From: Dipteronia dyeriana
Taxonomy: Eukaryota > Streptophyta > Magnoliopsida > Sapindales > Sapindaceae
NCBI GenBank assembly: GCA_032871835.1
Contig: CM065296.1
Span: forward strand, 5,838,001-5,902,000
Length of the DNA stretch: 64,000 bases
Direction: 5' to 3'
Under the pieces are notes generated by a model. That model was not told the origin of the DNA, did no database searches, and saw only the letters and a list, made by a program, of their open reading frames with translations. Of this stretch, positions 46,350-57,142 are shown one piece after another. Every line of letters begins with the position of its first letter. The stretch's first letter is position 1. The translations under genes were made by a program, and so were the position numbers.

Positions 46350-47745
46350 TTAAACTCTTGATGGAAAAGGAATAGGTGATTTGTGAATTTTCGATGTATC
46401 CTTGGACTTTTCTACCTTAAGCTCTTCCTTTTCTCCTAGTTCACTATTCTTCTCCGAGAAACCTGAAACATTAATAGCATCATCAAATAGTTCAGCAGAT
46501 TTATTATTATTTAAATCTTTACCTTTCCACTGGGCTGTGATGGCCTTTGCTTGCTCAGTATGGCTTGGAAATCTTCCTGGTTCATTCCTTTGATTGGCTT
46601 CAGTTAGTTGCCCAATCTGTGTTTCCATCTTTCTTAATGAAACATCTAAATTCTGCATTCTCATATCAGAGTCTTAGAGTCTTTTGTCCACATTTTGTAT
46701 AATCTGCTTCATTGTATCTTCTAATGATAGATTTGTGGGTTGAGATACAAGATTTTGCTGGGTACCATCATTATACTGTCTCTGACCATAATTGTTGTTA
46801 TTTCCCCTCTGGTTCTCGGTGCCTTGATTATCTCTCCAAGAAAAGTTTGGATGATTTCTCCACCCTGGATTGTATGTGTTTGAAAAATGATCATTCCGAG
46901 GTCGAGAGTTGAAATTGTTCATAGCTTGTACTTCTTCCTCATTATTCGGTCCATGACCTCTTGCTTGAAAAACTTTTGCACCATACCCTGGTTGCTCATA
47001 TCCCTTTGCGTTGTTCGTCTCTCATTTTTCCCACCTGATTGACAAGTACTTCCATAGTTTTATGCATTTGTGACATTTGCATTGAGTTCCCGGCATTAGT
47101 ATCTACCTCATAGACTCCCTTCCTTCTCTTAGAATTCTTTTCTCGGGAATTTCTAGCAAGTTTTTCGAAGATAGTTTACAATTCTTCTGAAGTCTTGTCA
47201 GTCATGGATCCTCCACATGCATTATTTACTGAGACAGTTGAGATGTCATTCAGTCCATCATAAAACCACTGCCAGAGTTGGTGCATTTGATATCCATGAT
47301 GAGGACAATCAAATAGGAGCATCTTGTAACGTTCCCATGCATCATAGAATGACTCTTGGCCCCCTTGAAAGAAATTTGTAATCTTTGACCTGATCTCACT
47401 GGTTTTCTGAGGAGAATAAAATTGATTAGTAAGTCTATCTACTACCTCTTCCCATGTTGTCAGTGAAGTTGGAGGCAAAGTCAAAAGCCATGTCTTCACC
47501 TTTTGTTTGAGAGCATATGGAATACACCTCATACGCAGCTGGTTTTCTGTCACCCTGGTGTTTGGAAAAGCTTGAATTGCTGCATAGAACTCTCTAAGGA
47601 ATTTAAGCACATCTTCATTCGGAAGTCCATAGAAAGCAGGCATGAGATTGTAATGGAAACTTTTCAGCTCATAGTTTCTAGCTGCCTTATTCAGTGCAAT
47701 GCATAGAGGGTGATTATCAACTATAGGCCTGCTATAATCCTTCAT
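46350..47745 (-). pseudogene. Athila-like gag, 5'-truncated
   Basis: Minus strand from 47745: DYSRPIVDNHPLCIALNKAA and FHYNLMPAFYGLPNED, then the retrotransposon gag core (LRMRCIPYALKQKVKTWLLT, FYDAWERYKMLLFDCPHHGY). After a frameshift near 47000-47170 come an Asn/Arg/Gln-rich part (NPGWRNHPNFSW), and LEDTMKQIIQNVDKRL with a stop, then METQIGQLTEANQRNEPGRF. The 5' end is cut at the MULE-fragment junction, removing the leader and probably some N-terminal codons. The nearby Met at 47745 should not be taken as the true start. Confidence 0.82.
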
Positions 47746-48556
47746 GAGATGACGAAAATAGCCTTATGTCTAATAAGTTTAACTAACGGTCAACTTATAT
47801 AAGAGTTAAATATGAGTGGTTTTTCATAACGCATGGACCAATCCACTCATAAATGAATAAGGGAGTAAAAAATAAAAAAAATAAAAAAAAATATAGGGAC
47901 TAAATGAATAATATCCCAAGAATTTAAAGACAATGATTATGGTCAGTACGTGGTGTTGTCTCACAAGTTTACTCTACCAGCACAGTTCTGGGTATGAGTA
48001 TGTCTGAGTATTCCAGCTGATATACTAAACCAGAATAGAATAATAAGTCATAAAATTGAAAGATAATACTTTAAATAGTCACTTATAGAAATTGCACAAC
48101 AAACTTGCACAGGAATAAGTCGAGTTTTATTTATTTGAAGCTCAGAAATTTGTAAAGTAGAGAGAAAAGAAATAGTAAAGCTTCGTAGAGATTGAAGAGA
48201 AAACTAGAAAATAAAAAACTGAACCTGCTCCTTACTAAAAACCCTTCTAACATATATATCGATCATAGGACTAAACTATAGTTAAACCTAAACCACAGTT
48301 GGGGAACTTTAATAATTACAGAGATAAGATTAACTTTTTATCATGTCACTATTCAATGGCAGCTATCTTCTACAGTGACTTGTCGTTCTTATCTTGTCGA
48401 TGAATTATTGTCTTGCTTTTGTCAATTCAAAGCATCTTCTATCTTGTAAAGCTTGTCTGTCACAATAATTTTGTCTGCCACCTTAGGTATCACGGGTCAT
48501 GACCGAAGAAGGTGGTGGGGTCGTCACTGTCATAATGATAATTTTCTGATTCTGTC

Positions 48557-49342
48557 TCAACTCTTCTCAGAGTTGGTATCAGTCTGGGACATGCTTGCCA
48601 TTGTCTTCTTCATATCTTCAGCAATTCTCATAAGCTCATCATTGGTGCTAGCAGCAGCAATCTTTGCCTGATTTTGTGATTTTGCCATGAGAAAACCAGA
48701 CTGGTCTGATTGTTTAATGGATAGTGACAGATTGTCACTAAACCATTTAGCCATTCTGTCTTTTCCATGATCAATGGTCATTCCACTACACCATTTTATA
48801 TTTACTTGTCTCCCAAAATAGGGGACGTTAACATTTCCCACAAGTTTGTCTTTTATAGCATACTCAAGCATGAGTATCCAGGTTAGGTTGAAATGCACAT
48901 AGAATAACAATAAGTCTGAGAAAAAGTCTCACTCTGCTGGTCTGGCAAGGTTAGAAATCTAGAAAGAATATCCTTCCTTAATTTGTGAGGGAAGAAAATC
49001 TATAATAGATCCAAATTTATCCCACCATTCTAAAAACCGGATTGGTAGGTTAATTTGAAAATTCTTGTCAAAATAAATAAACCAAGAAAGTGAATTTCCT
49101 GGGTTTTTTCCATAAAGCAGTTTTGTCCAAGCATCAATATAGTACCAGTAAGAAAATTCTGAGACATGAAAAATTCTGCTAAAATTTCTTTTAGAGTTGG
49201 GATTTCCACCCCACTGTTCTAAAGTAATGATTTTACAAATCTTTATTTTTCTGAAAATTAATTTTTCCTTGTCAATTTTGTCAAAAACATCAGAAATAAA
49301 ATTTGAATATGTGTCAACTAATATAAATTCATAAAAGATATG
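48557..49342 (-). pseudogene. Caulimovirid second-ORF remnant, right copy
   Basis: Duplicate of the frame at 39577-40384, with the same WDYIDAW-like and WW..FG motifs. Here it is the proper continuation of the viral genome whose RT region lies at 52781-51996: the reading before the solo LTR (about 51100-50970) and after it (49342 down) flank one ATATG target site. Confidence 0.55.
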
Positions 49343-50968
49343 TGATGTGATGAAAATCGTGTTTATAAAAACAATACTCGCAAGTGCACGAATCGTGAAG
49401 ATATCGACAGTGGCAAGTAAGGATCGTTCCCACGAGGACTAGAGATTTATCGATTAAAACTAATTCTAATTAAAGCTAAATTAAAAGTAACCAAAAAGAT
49501 TGTTGAGTTTGATTTAAGGCTAAAACTAAATTAAATTAAAATTATGAAAGCAATTGATAAGATTGGGTTGTGGTCAAGAGATGGAAGAATTAGGTCATCA
49601 ATGCTCCCCAACTATGTTTACTTAATGTTTCGAATTGACTTTGAAAACAAAATATTAATCAAGTTAAGGGTTCGTTTTTATCTTAAATATGATTGTTACC
49701 GTATTATCCTGGAATGAATCAAGTGTTCTCAATTATAATTTACCCATAGATCAATGGCGCAAACTACAATCGAGAACCCATTAAGTGCAAGAACAATGAA
49801 CCAAAACCTACTTGTATAGACCAATGCTAATATCAGTTTTATCTATTCAATTGAATATTAATTAAGATTACGTATAGATCAATACTCCAACCTTAATCAT
49901 TAAATTATCAAATCCCTAAATTCATGCCAACGTATGATCATGCATTAACAAGAAATAAGAATTAAGACATAGGATGAATTGAATGAATCAAAACTTAATT
50001 TAATTAAATATAGTCAATTCTAACAAAGAGCATTCATAGAGGTTCACATTGATTCTCTAGTATGGAATTAGTTACACATGACGAAAATAGAAAGAGAAGA
50101 GAAAGAAACAATAAAACCCATTGATGAATTCTTCTTCGTCTTCAATCTTCGATGTATAAAGATGAATGTTGTTGTGTTGTGATGGATTGGTGGTGGACGG
50201 CTGGAATCTCCTTTAATTGTAAAGAATATGGAGTATTTATAAGTGATTTTTCCTTGTGAACCCCCAATTCTTCTTAGGTTTAGGAAATCCATCAAGTGGG
50301 AAAGTTGAATGAGACAAGGAATGCTAATTCTTTCCTAAATTGAATTTCCTCTTTTGATATTGGACTCAAAATTTGAGTTTTGGAAGTTTCCCAAACATGT
50401 TTTGGTCTTCTAAAATCATTAGAATTTGATTTGGAAAGTTTTGGAGCAATTCTTGACCAATTCGGAGTGGTTTTTCGCCAAAAATCCATCAAACTGTGGC
50501 CTGGGTTGCTCCGGAGGTCGCTGCGGTCCAGACCACGGAGTTCCTCTGCCAAGTACCGCTCCGTAGACCGCTGGCTAGGTCTTGTGCCTGGACGGCGGTC
50601 TAGGCCGCGGTTGACTATCCAGCACTGACCTTCGGTTACTAAATTGCGTATAACTTCTTCTAGGAATATCAGAATTGAGATCCGTAGAGTGCGCTGGAAA
50701 CTAAACTTCCGGGGCTTTCAATCCATAGGTAGTAGGACACACAATTCGATCTGAGCTGAAAGATATAGGCCCCACAATGTTACTGTTCTGCACTAGTCTG
50801 AAAATTGATATTTTTGCTCTTTTTCTCCAAAATAATATCCAACACCTCTTGAACGGAATGTGACCTACACATGCTCAACAAACACATAAAATACCTAATT
50901 TTACCTAAGAACAAAGCACAAATAATAGGAATTTGAGACCTAAAACATATACAGAAATAGACCGATCA
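49343..50968 (-). repeat. Solo LTR (Athila-like) with ATATG target duplication, inside viral ORF
   Basis: A 1626-bp LTR with TGAT...ATCA termini. It is flanked on both sides by ATATG (49338-49342 and 50969-50973), and caulimovirid sequence continues on either side. No internal retroelement DNA adjoins it, so it is a solo LTR left by LTR-LTR recombination. It carries CCGCGG-type motifs at 50510-50610. Confidence 0.87.
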
Positions 50969-51479
50969 ATATGTCTCTTTAATATGTCTTCGAGAATCCT
51001 TCCAAACAAGGGATTAATGATATCATCCGTAAGTTTTTTAGGTTCCCTAAAATACTGGTCATGCAAGAATGAATGCTCCATGACAAAAAACCTATTGAAG
51101 AAAGGTTTATTGATATATGAGTAAATGGGTTGGTTAATTCTAGGGAGGCTGGATTGTGAACTTTGGACTGCTAACTTTCTTGCTTATTTGAGTGTGGGCT
51201 GACCTTTGATGAAGTAATGGTCTTGAATGAACTGCTATCAGCAATTAAGGGTGAAAAACTGTTGGTCGTGTGGATTGGGCTTTGACTTGGGCTTCTACTG
51301 GGAGAGGGTCCAGTATGAGGTAATTGGGCCAAAGGCTGAATATGAGGATGATTGGGCTGAGATATAATTGATATGGCATACTTGTCTTTATGACTCCCTT
51401 TAGTAGATGCACTATAAGTCGGAGATAAGTCAATACCTTTGTCTTTAGATAAGTCAGATCTAAAGTCTCTGCCACCTGG

Positions 51480-51995
51480 GCTTCGGCCTCAACGACCTCT
51501 ATTAGAAGAGCTCATTTGTCACCCTGTAAAAATTCTCTGGTCAAAAAGTCTGGTAAACTATTATCTGATCCTTTGATATATTCAATTTCAAAGTCAAAGG
51601 CAGATAACAAAGCTTGTCATCTTGCAAAAATTTGTTTAAAGACAAGGTTTTTCACATCTTTTTTTTTCAAAATATATTTGGCTGATTGGCAATCAACCTT
51701 TTAAAAAAACTTTTGATTAATAAGATCGTCTTGTAATTTTTGAATGGTCAAAACAATGGCTAAAATCTCTTTTTTGACATTAGAATATTTTTGTTAGGTA
51801 TCGTTCCAGGACCCTGAAACATACCTAACTAAACATTCTTTATCATTTATAATTTGTTTTAAAATACCACCAAAACCTATTTCTGAAGCATCGGTTTCAA
51901 CTATTTTGGGGATAGTAGGATGACAGATAAATATACAAGGTAGTTTTTTTAATATATTTTTTAACATGTTGGACTGCCTCTGTATGTTTTTGGGT
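51480..51995 (-). pseudogene. Caulimovirid RNase H domain, decayed
   Basis: Downstream of RT on the minus strand, shifted frames give ETDASEIGFGGILKQI (first catalytic Asp), then a Lys/Glu helix with KKEILAIV, VDCQSAKYIL with its Asp, and IEYIKGSDNSLPDFLTREF with the final Asp. At least three stops and a frameshift relative to the RT frame are seen. Confidence 0.75.
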
Positions 51996-52781
51996 CTAAG
52001 GTAGAGGGCTAGTCTTTAATCTTTGAAAAAGGGGTTTACAAATAATACTAAGCTCTTTGTAAAAATTTGAAATGTAATTCAGACATCCCAAAAATCTTTG
52101 TAATTGTTTTTTGTCTTTTATTTGGTCAAAAAATTTATCAGCAAAATCTAAACTTCTTTGAATGGGAACTAAAGTTCCTCTTTTAATATTATGACCCAAA
52201 AACCTAATGTGGGTTTGGAAAAGATTAATCTTTGGGGCCGAGATAACAAGTCCATGACATTTTATGGTTTTGAAAAATATGTTTAAGTGTTTCCAGTGCT
52301 GGTCTATGTTTTTTGAAAATATCAAAACATCATCAATGTAAACATTTGGAAATTCTGTATAGGGGTTAAAAATTTCATTCATAATACACTGGAATTCACT
52401 AGGGGCATTTTTAAGACCAAAGGGCATAACATTTCACTCATACTGGCCAAAAGGAACAGTGAAAGCAGTTTTATAACGGTCTTGTTCAGCAATCTGAATC
52501 TGCCAGAATCCGGATTTCATGTCAAATTTTGAAAAAACTATAGAATTATAAAGTCTTTTTAATAAATCTAATTTATTAGGGATAAGATATCTAATCCATT
52601 GCAAGACATCATTTAATGATTTATAATTAATACCTAATCTTGGTACTCCTCTTTCTATCTCTGCATTCTTCTGTACATAGAAAGCAGAGCAACTCCAAGG
52701 AGATTTAGAGGGTCTAATAAGCCATTTTTGTAACAAATCATGGATTTCTTTTTTGCAATATTCAACTAAGTCGGCTGACAT
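51996..52781 (-). pseudogene. Caulimovirid reverse transcriptase
   Basis: It shows KEIHDLLQKWLIRPSKSPWS, INYKSLNDVL, FSKFDMKSGFWQIQI, MPFGLKNAPSEFQ and the catalytic YIDD in NVYIDDVLIF, followed by the RT connection region FLGHNIKRGTLVP and LQRFLGCLNYISNF. A single TGA at 52434-52436, at a position usually Trp, splits it; the frame is otherwise open. This is the best-preserved viral domain. Confidence 0.9.
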
Positions 52782-52826
52782 TTGAATAGGTCTAGCTTTA
52801 ATAGGTATCCCCTTTTCACTAAAGTC

Positions 52827-53489
52827 TTATATGTAAGGAAGTGTAACAATATGTTTCTTCCTATCCCAAAAAGCATTAGGAACAGAGGAACATACCTCTT
52901 TTTCTAGTTTTTCTTGAAAATATTTTTTTTTCTTGTATATGAGTCTCTTTAACCTAGCATCTTGTTTTTGGAAAAATAAGTCATCTTTAAGAAAACTCAG
53001 TTGGGTCTGTTTTTGATTAAGAATAGCAATACAATTGTTCATTGGGTCACTATCATCTTTCCAAATATTTTTATTTTTAAGAACATTTAAGTCTTTAACT
53101 AAGACAAGATAAATAAAACGAAATAATATTTCCTTTCCTAAGTATTTAGTGACAATGCCTTCACTGATAACTTTAAAATGAGATATTAAATATAAAAAAG
53201 GCAATCCTAATATAACATTATAAGATAAAGTCTTAACAACAATAAAATCATTTGTATAACAAACACCTTCATTACAAACCCTGACATTAGTGAGTTTGTA
53301 TTGGATTTCAAGCTGTTGTTTATTAACACCATAAAGGGATTCTGTAGTCGCTTCTAGATATTTTGTTGAGACCAAAGCTTCTTTGATACAATTAAGGTCA
53401 GCTCCTGTGTCAACAAAGGCATTGACCCTTAGATTGTAATCAGTAGAAATTCTGATGTCAATTTCTATATACCATTTTTGTATTCTCAC
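52827..53489 (-). pseudogene. Caulimovirid aspartic protease
   Basis: The active-site segment VDTGADLNCI lies near the N-terminus, followed by VILGLPFLYLI. A basic, helix-rich tail leads to the RT in the same frame, interrupted by a stop at 52827-52829. Confidence 0.82.
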
Positions 53490-53540
53490 TTCTCTTATAG
53501 CATTAATTTGGCTAACATGAGCGAAATTGTCTGTGTTATC

Positions 53541-55000
53541 TTACTGGTCTAGTTGAGCTGTATCAGATTCATCCGAACTGTTGAAGTTAGTATCTTTATG
53601 AGAATTATTAGGATAAGTTTTAGGAAATTGTTCTTTTAGGCTATTTTTAATTTCTAAATCTTGAATATTTCTTTTTATAACTTTTATTTCTTCTTTAATA
53701 TTATGGACTTCTTTCTGTAGGTCAGTGATATTCACTTTCCTGGACTTGGAGTTTTGAAATTTTCCTAAAATATTTTGTTCGAAATCAGATGCTTGAAAAT
53801 GGGCATTTTTAAAGGGTTTATTTTCAAAAACAGGTGTAAAACTGCTTGGGGCAGCTTCATTGGCAATCTTTTGTTGTAATTGTCTAATACGTTTGGCTTT
53901 TTGTATAGAATCTTCAATATTATCAATCATACTAATTATTAAATAATAATCATACTGATCAAGAACATTGATTTCTTTATAAATACAGGGTTGTGTTTTA
54001 GGATCTGAGTCTGAAGAGGAATCAGAGGAAGTATCATCAGAAGATTCTCCTATCACTAAGGTTTCTTCTGGGGAAGTTGATGCTTCTAATTCAGATTCTG
54101 AATCAGCATATAAAACTTGTAAAATTTTGTCTTTGATCTCATCTTCTAGATCAAGACTTTTAATTTTATTTTTCTGGTCAGGGCATTTGTTGGCATAATG
54201 TCCCTCTTTGCCACATTTGCCACATTTGCCACATTTGTTTCATTTTTTGAAAGTTTTTGTCATTTTGTTTTTGAAGTACTTTTTCTTCTTGTTCTGTTTT
54301 GGCCAATAGTTTGAAGATTTTAATGGTATATAGGTGGATTCGTGATATTGTTTCTTGCCATATTTGTCTCTTTTGTATTTATGAATATTTCTGGGAAATT
54401 TATGATTTTTCTTTTTCCTAGGTGTAGGGAGTTTGTCAAAACCAAATTGTTTGCACCACGATCCTAGTTCTTTTTTGGTTGTCAATTTTTGTTTCTTGAG
54501 TTGTCTTTTGAGTCTAAGGTCGTTACACAATTGTAAGGCTACAATATTAATTGTAGCAATGATTTCACCATAGGTCCAGGTGTTCAGGTCCATCTGTGAC
54601 CAGTCAGACCATCCCATCTGTTCAATCATTTTGTTGCAAACTTTATTGGAAAAGAGTTTTGGTAATCCAAAAATGAATTTTTCTTTCCAATAAGAGTTGG
54701 CATTGTCAGGGCGTTGTAGGACTCTTGTTAGGAAAATATCTTTGTACAATTTGAAATCATTGAGTTTTTTACACTTTAAATTTTGAAGTTTTGAAAATTC
54801 CTTTCCTTGATTTATGTTGGGGTAACCAACAAAATGCATTAATATTGTATAGCATAAAACATCAATACCATCAGGTTGAGATGTAGTTGTAGTTGTAGAT
54901 GTTGATGGTATGAAAGAGGTTGGGTCAGTAGCCGATCTGGCTGGTGTTGTTGTGGTTAATTCTTTAGTGTGGTTTATTATTGAACTTCTGGCATTTAAGC
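53541..55000 (-). pseudogene. Caulimovirid coat protein with CCHC zinc knuckle and acidic tail
   Basis: From about 55000 the frame has a Thr-rich stretch, then GIDVLCYTILMHFVGYPNIN, NSYWKEKFIFGLPKLFSNKV and a Lys-rich segment. A stop at 54240-54242 precedes the knuckle CGKCGKEGHYANKC. An acidic Ser/Asp/Glu tail (54056 down) and a coiled coil follow. Basic arm, CCHC and acidic flank are the caulimovirid coat-protein pattern. Confidence 0.8.
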
Positions 55001-55339
55001 TAAGGGTATGGGTCTACCAACCAAACAATTGGCCTTCAAAGCCCATGGCTAAGGAGGTAATCGCATCAACATGTGTCATGTTTTGTTTTTTGATGTAGAT
55101 ATAGCCAATAGTATGCATTTGTCTAAGAACGGTAATAATTTGATATTCTGATAAGCCATCAATGTTGAATTGATAACAGGCATTACCAGTATATGCTATG
55201 TATGGAACTGTTTCTTCATACTATAAGTCAGGAGGTGTAGGTCTGGGATAATATGGTTTAGTATTTTGGTAATATCTGGTATAATTATGGCTGTCAGCTT
55301 TGTCTGTGGAGGTTATTTTTTGAACCATATTTTGGAAAT

Positions 55340-56443
55340 CTAGGTCTTCTTCTTCACTTGAGGATGATAGGATATTTTTGTCAAAGGTCTGTATCCCCGA
55401 CGTGGTATGGGTAAATTTTGGAGTCTTTCTTCCAAGGCTTTCCTTAATTCTTTTTCATCAATGAGATTGTCAAAACATTTTTCAATACCAGTATAGTCAG
55501 GGAACATAAGAACTTCAGTGCCTTGCACAAGGAGTTTTCCTTTCCCTTTTGATTTTTTGTCAGAAGTCGATGTTTCATAAGGAACATAAACTTGAGGTAT
55601 TTCAGTGGGAATATTTGTTACAGTGGAATTTGTAAGGTTTAGGTCTATTTTTTCTAATTGTTCACCAATAGAATTTAGAAAAAAGTTTGTATAAGGAACA
55701 TAAAAAAGTTTGTTTTGTCTCATTACTATTCCTATCTGTTGGGAAGATGAAGGAATATGAATAGTAGAAGATAGTTCTTCGTCAAAAATTATAAAAGGTG
55801 TGCAAAGAGTTGTGTTGTTTCCGCTTGTTGTTTCCTCATTGGGCATTTCAATTTCGAAGTGTCTTGGAGGAGGATGCACTTGCTTTTCCTCTCCTCTTTT
55901 TGTTTTGTATGTTCTGATATTGGATTGATTTATTACAGAACATTGTTGTTCGAGATTTTTTCTTTTTGTATACCAATCAAAGAAAGGTATTTCTTGATTA
56001 AGGGTTTTAAGGTTTTCAATCCACCTTTTTCGAAATTGGTTTCTTTTATTTTTTGAATTATTTTTTGAATAATTTTCACGTAATTGCTGGTTTTGGGGGG
56101 AATAGTAATCAGCAATTAGAATGTCATAGTCAATACTGGGTTCGATGTCAAGGACATTTATGGTTCGAATTTGTGGTTCTAGTTCTAGAATTTCGGTCAA
56201 TACTTGTGAAGGGGTTGGTGAGGTTTGACCTTCATTGTTATAGGTGTGAATGGGCAGAGTCACTTGTTCTGGGGTTTTTCGAACATGTGTCACATGGGTT
56301 GGAATTTCAACTGGTTCATTTGTGGGCATTCTTGGCCTTCTCCTCCTATGAATCAGATTGACTACAGCTTCAGAGGTTTCACTGGAGTCTGGATCATAAT
56401 TGTCAGCTAGGTTGGTAATTTGTCTGGGTTGCTTGGGGGCCAA
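55340..56443 (-). pseudogene. Caulimovirid polyprotein segment between movement and coat proteins
   Basis: A 367-codon open stretch rich in Pro, Thr and Asn (HRRRRPRMPTNEPVEIP, then FDWYTKRKNLEQQ and FVPYT-like segments). I recognise no domain. Its position between movement and coat regions fits the variable linker or virion-associated part of such viruses. It is in another frame than both neighbours. Confidence 0.5.
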
Positions 56444-56514
56444 GCTAGGTATTTGTCTGGCAATATTTTGTCTGGATAAACTGGATAAGGAATTTCTGGC
56501 TGACTGGAAATCAT

Positions 56515-57142
56515 TTAAGGATCTAGAATGAGCACTGTCATTGTTCCATCTTGTTCTGATACAAAATCGTGTATGTTTCTCATTGGCGGTTTGTAAGAGG
56601 GTTGGTCAACTCTTTCTTTGACCCAATCATCTGGAAATTTAATGTTTTCCCATTTAACATGTACAGGTAACAAGACATTTACTGAAGGTGATACATTGAA
56701 GCAAATGGTCTGTCTGGCTGGAACAGCAGGGGGTATATAACTGGGGATGAGTCCAGAGGTTAGGACACGGTAGTGGACTCTATAAACAAGTTTATATGGG
56801 CTGGATTTTTCTAGGAACTGATAGTTATGGGCCTGGATATCAATAACAAGGTATTTTTCTTTGTGTTCAAGGCTATAGTGAAATTTGGATAGCACTGGAA
56901 ATATATTGGGCCATATGTCAGAGATGTTTCTGCCATTCCCATATGTTTCTTTTGTTTTCTAGCCTAGAAGGGTCCTAAAATCTAAAAGTTTTTTCTTGTA
57001 AATGCTACTTTACTGGATATTAGGCAAACTGCCAGTGAATCAAGTCTTTGTCATCCCAATTAGTTTCATAGTTTGCAACAGATTGTCCAGTACAACTATT
57101 TATATCGTCAGGTTCAATCCCAGATCTAGAACTAGAAGACAT
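56515..57142 (-). pseudogene. Caulimovirid movement protein, shortened
   Basis: A likely polyprotein start Met at 57142 (MSSSSRSGIEPDD), then NYETNWDDKDLI, stops, and an open part from 56895 with KYLVIDIQAHNYQF, YKLVYRVHYRVLTS and VKWENIKFPDDWVKERV, typical of the C-terminal part of 30K-type movement proteins. The core before it is shorter than usual, so an internal deletion is likely. Confidence 0.6.

Larger units (their letters stand above)
42014..47747 (-). mobile_element. Internal region of a non-autonomous Athila-like (Ty3/Gypsy) element
   Basis: On the minus strand it runs: gag, aspartic protease, coiled coil plus CCHC module, about 2.9 kb of non-coding DNA with three polypurine-like tracts, then the 3' LTR. 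RT, RNase H and integrase are missing. Neither a primer-binding site nor the gag 5' end is present, because the region starts abruptly at 47747 next to a MULE fragment. The non-coding part has no recognisable gene. A short lysine-rich frame with a hydrophobic stretch at 42878-42654 may be chance or an env-like remnant. Confidence 0.8.
47748..50968. repeat. Right copy of the 3.2-kb direct duplication
   Basis: Same order as 38795-42013: MULE right end (47748-47917), AAGAATTTA (47918-47926), viral intergenic DNA, viral second ORF, ATATG (49338-49342), LTR. The junction with gag at 47748 shares TTCATGA with the left copy context (TTCATGAAATGAC against TTCATGAGATGAC), so only microhomology is visible at the breakpoint. 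Confidence 0.9.
51000..57142 (-). mobile_element. Endogenous caulimovirid (plant pararetrovirus), florendovirus/petuvirus-like
   Basis: The minus strand carries, in order, movement protein, coat protein with zinc knuckle, aspartic protease, reverse transcriptase and RNase H, the order of caulimovirid polyproteins. Coat-protein, protease and RT segments from 54839 to 51996 share one frame and are broken only by stop codons. The upstream segments sit in other frames. No integrase and no LTR belong to it, which separates it from Ty3 elements. A second ORF follows after the solo LTR. Genus assignment is from remembered motif style and is uncertain. With many stops and insertions this copy cannot express a full protein. 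Confidence 0.85.

Noticed and set aside
38795..50968. A single 12-kb LTR retrotransposon with 3.2-kb LTRs
   Set aside because: The repeats contain a MULE end with its own 9-bp duplication and viral ORFs, no primer-binding site follows, and the outer flanks (TTTCA and ATATG) do not match.
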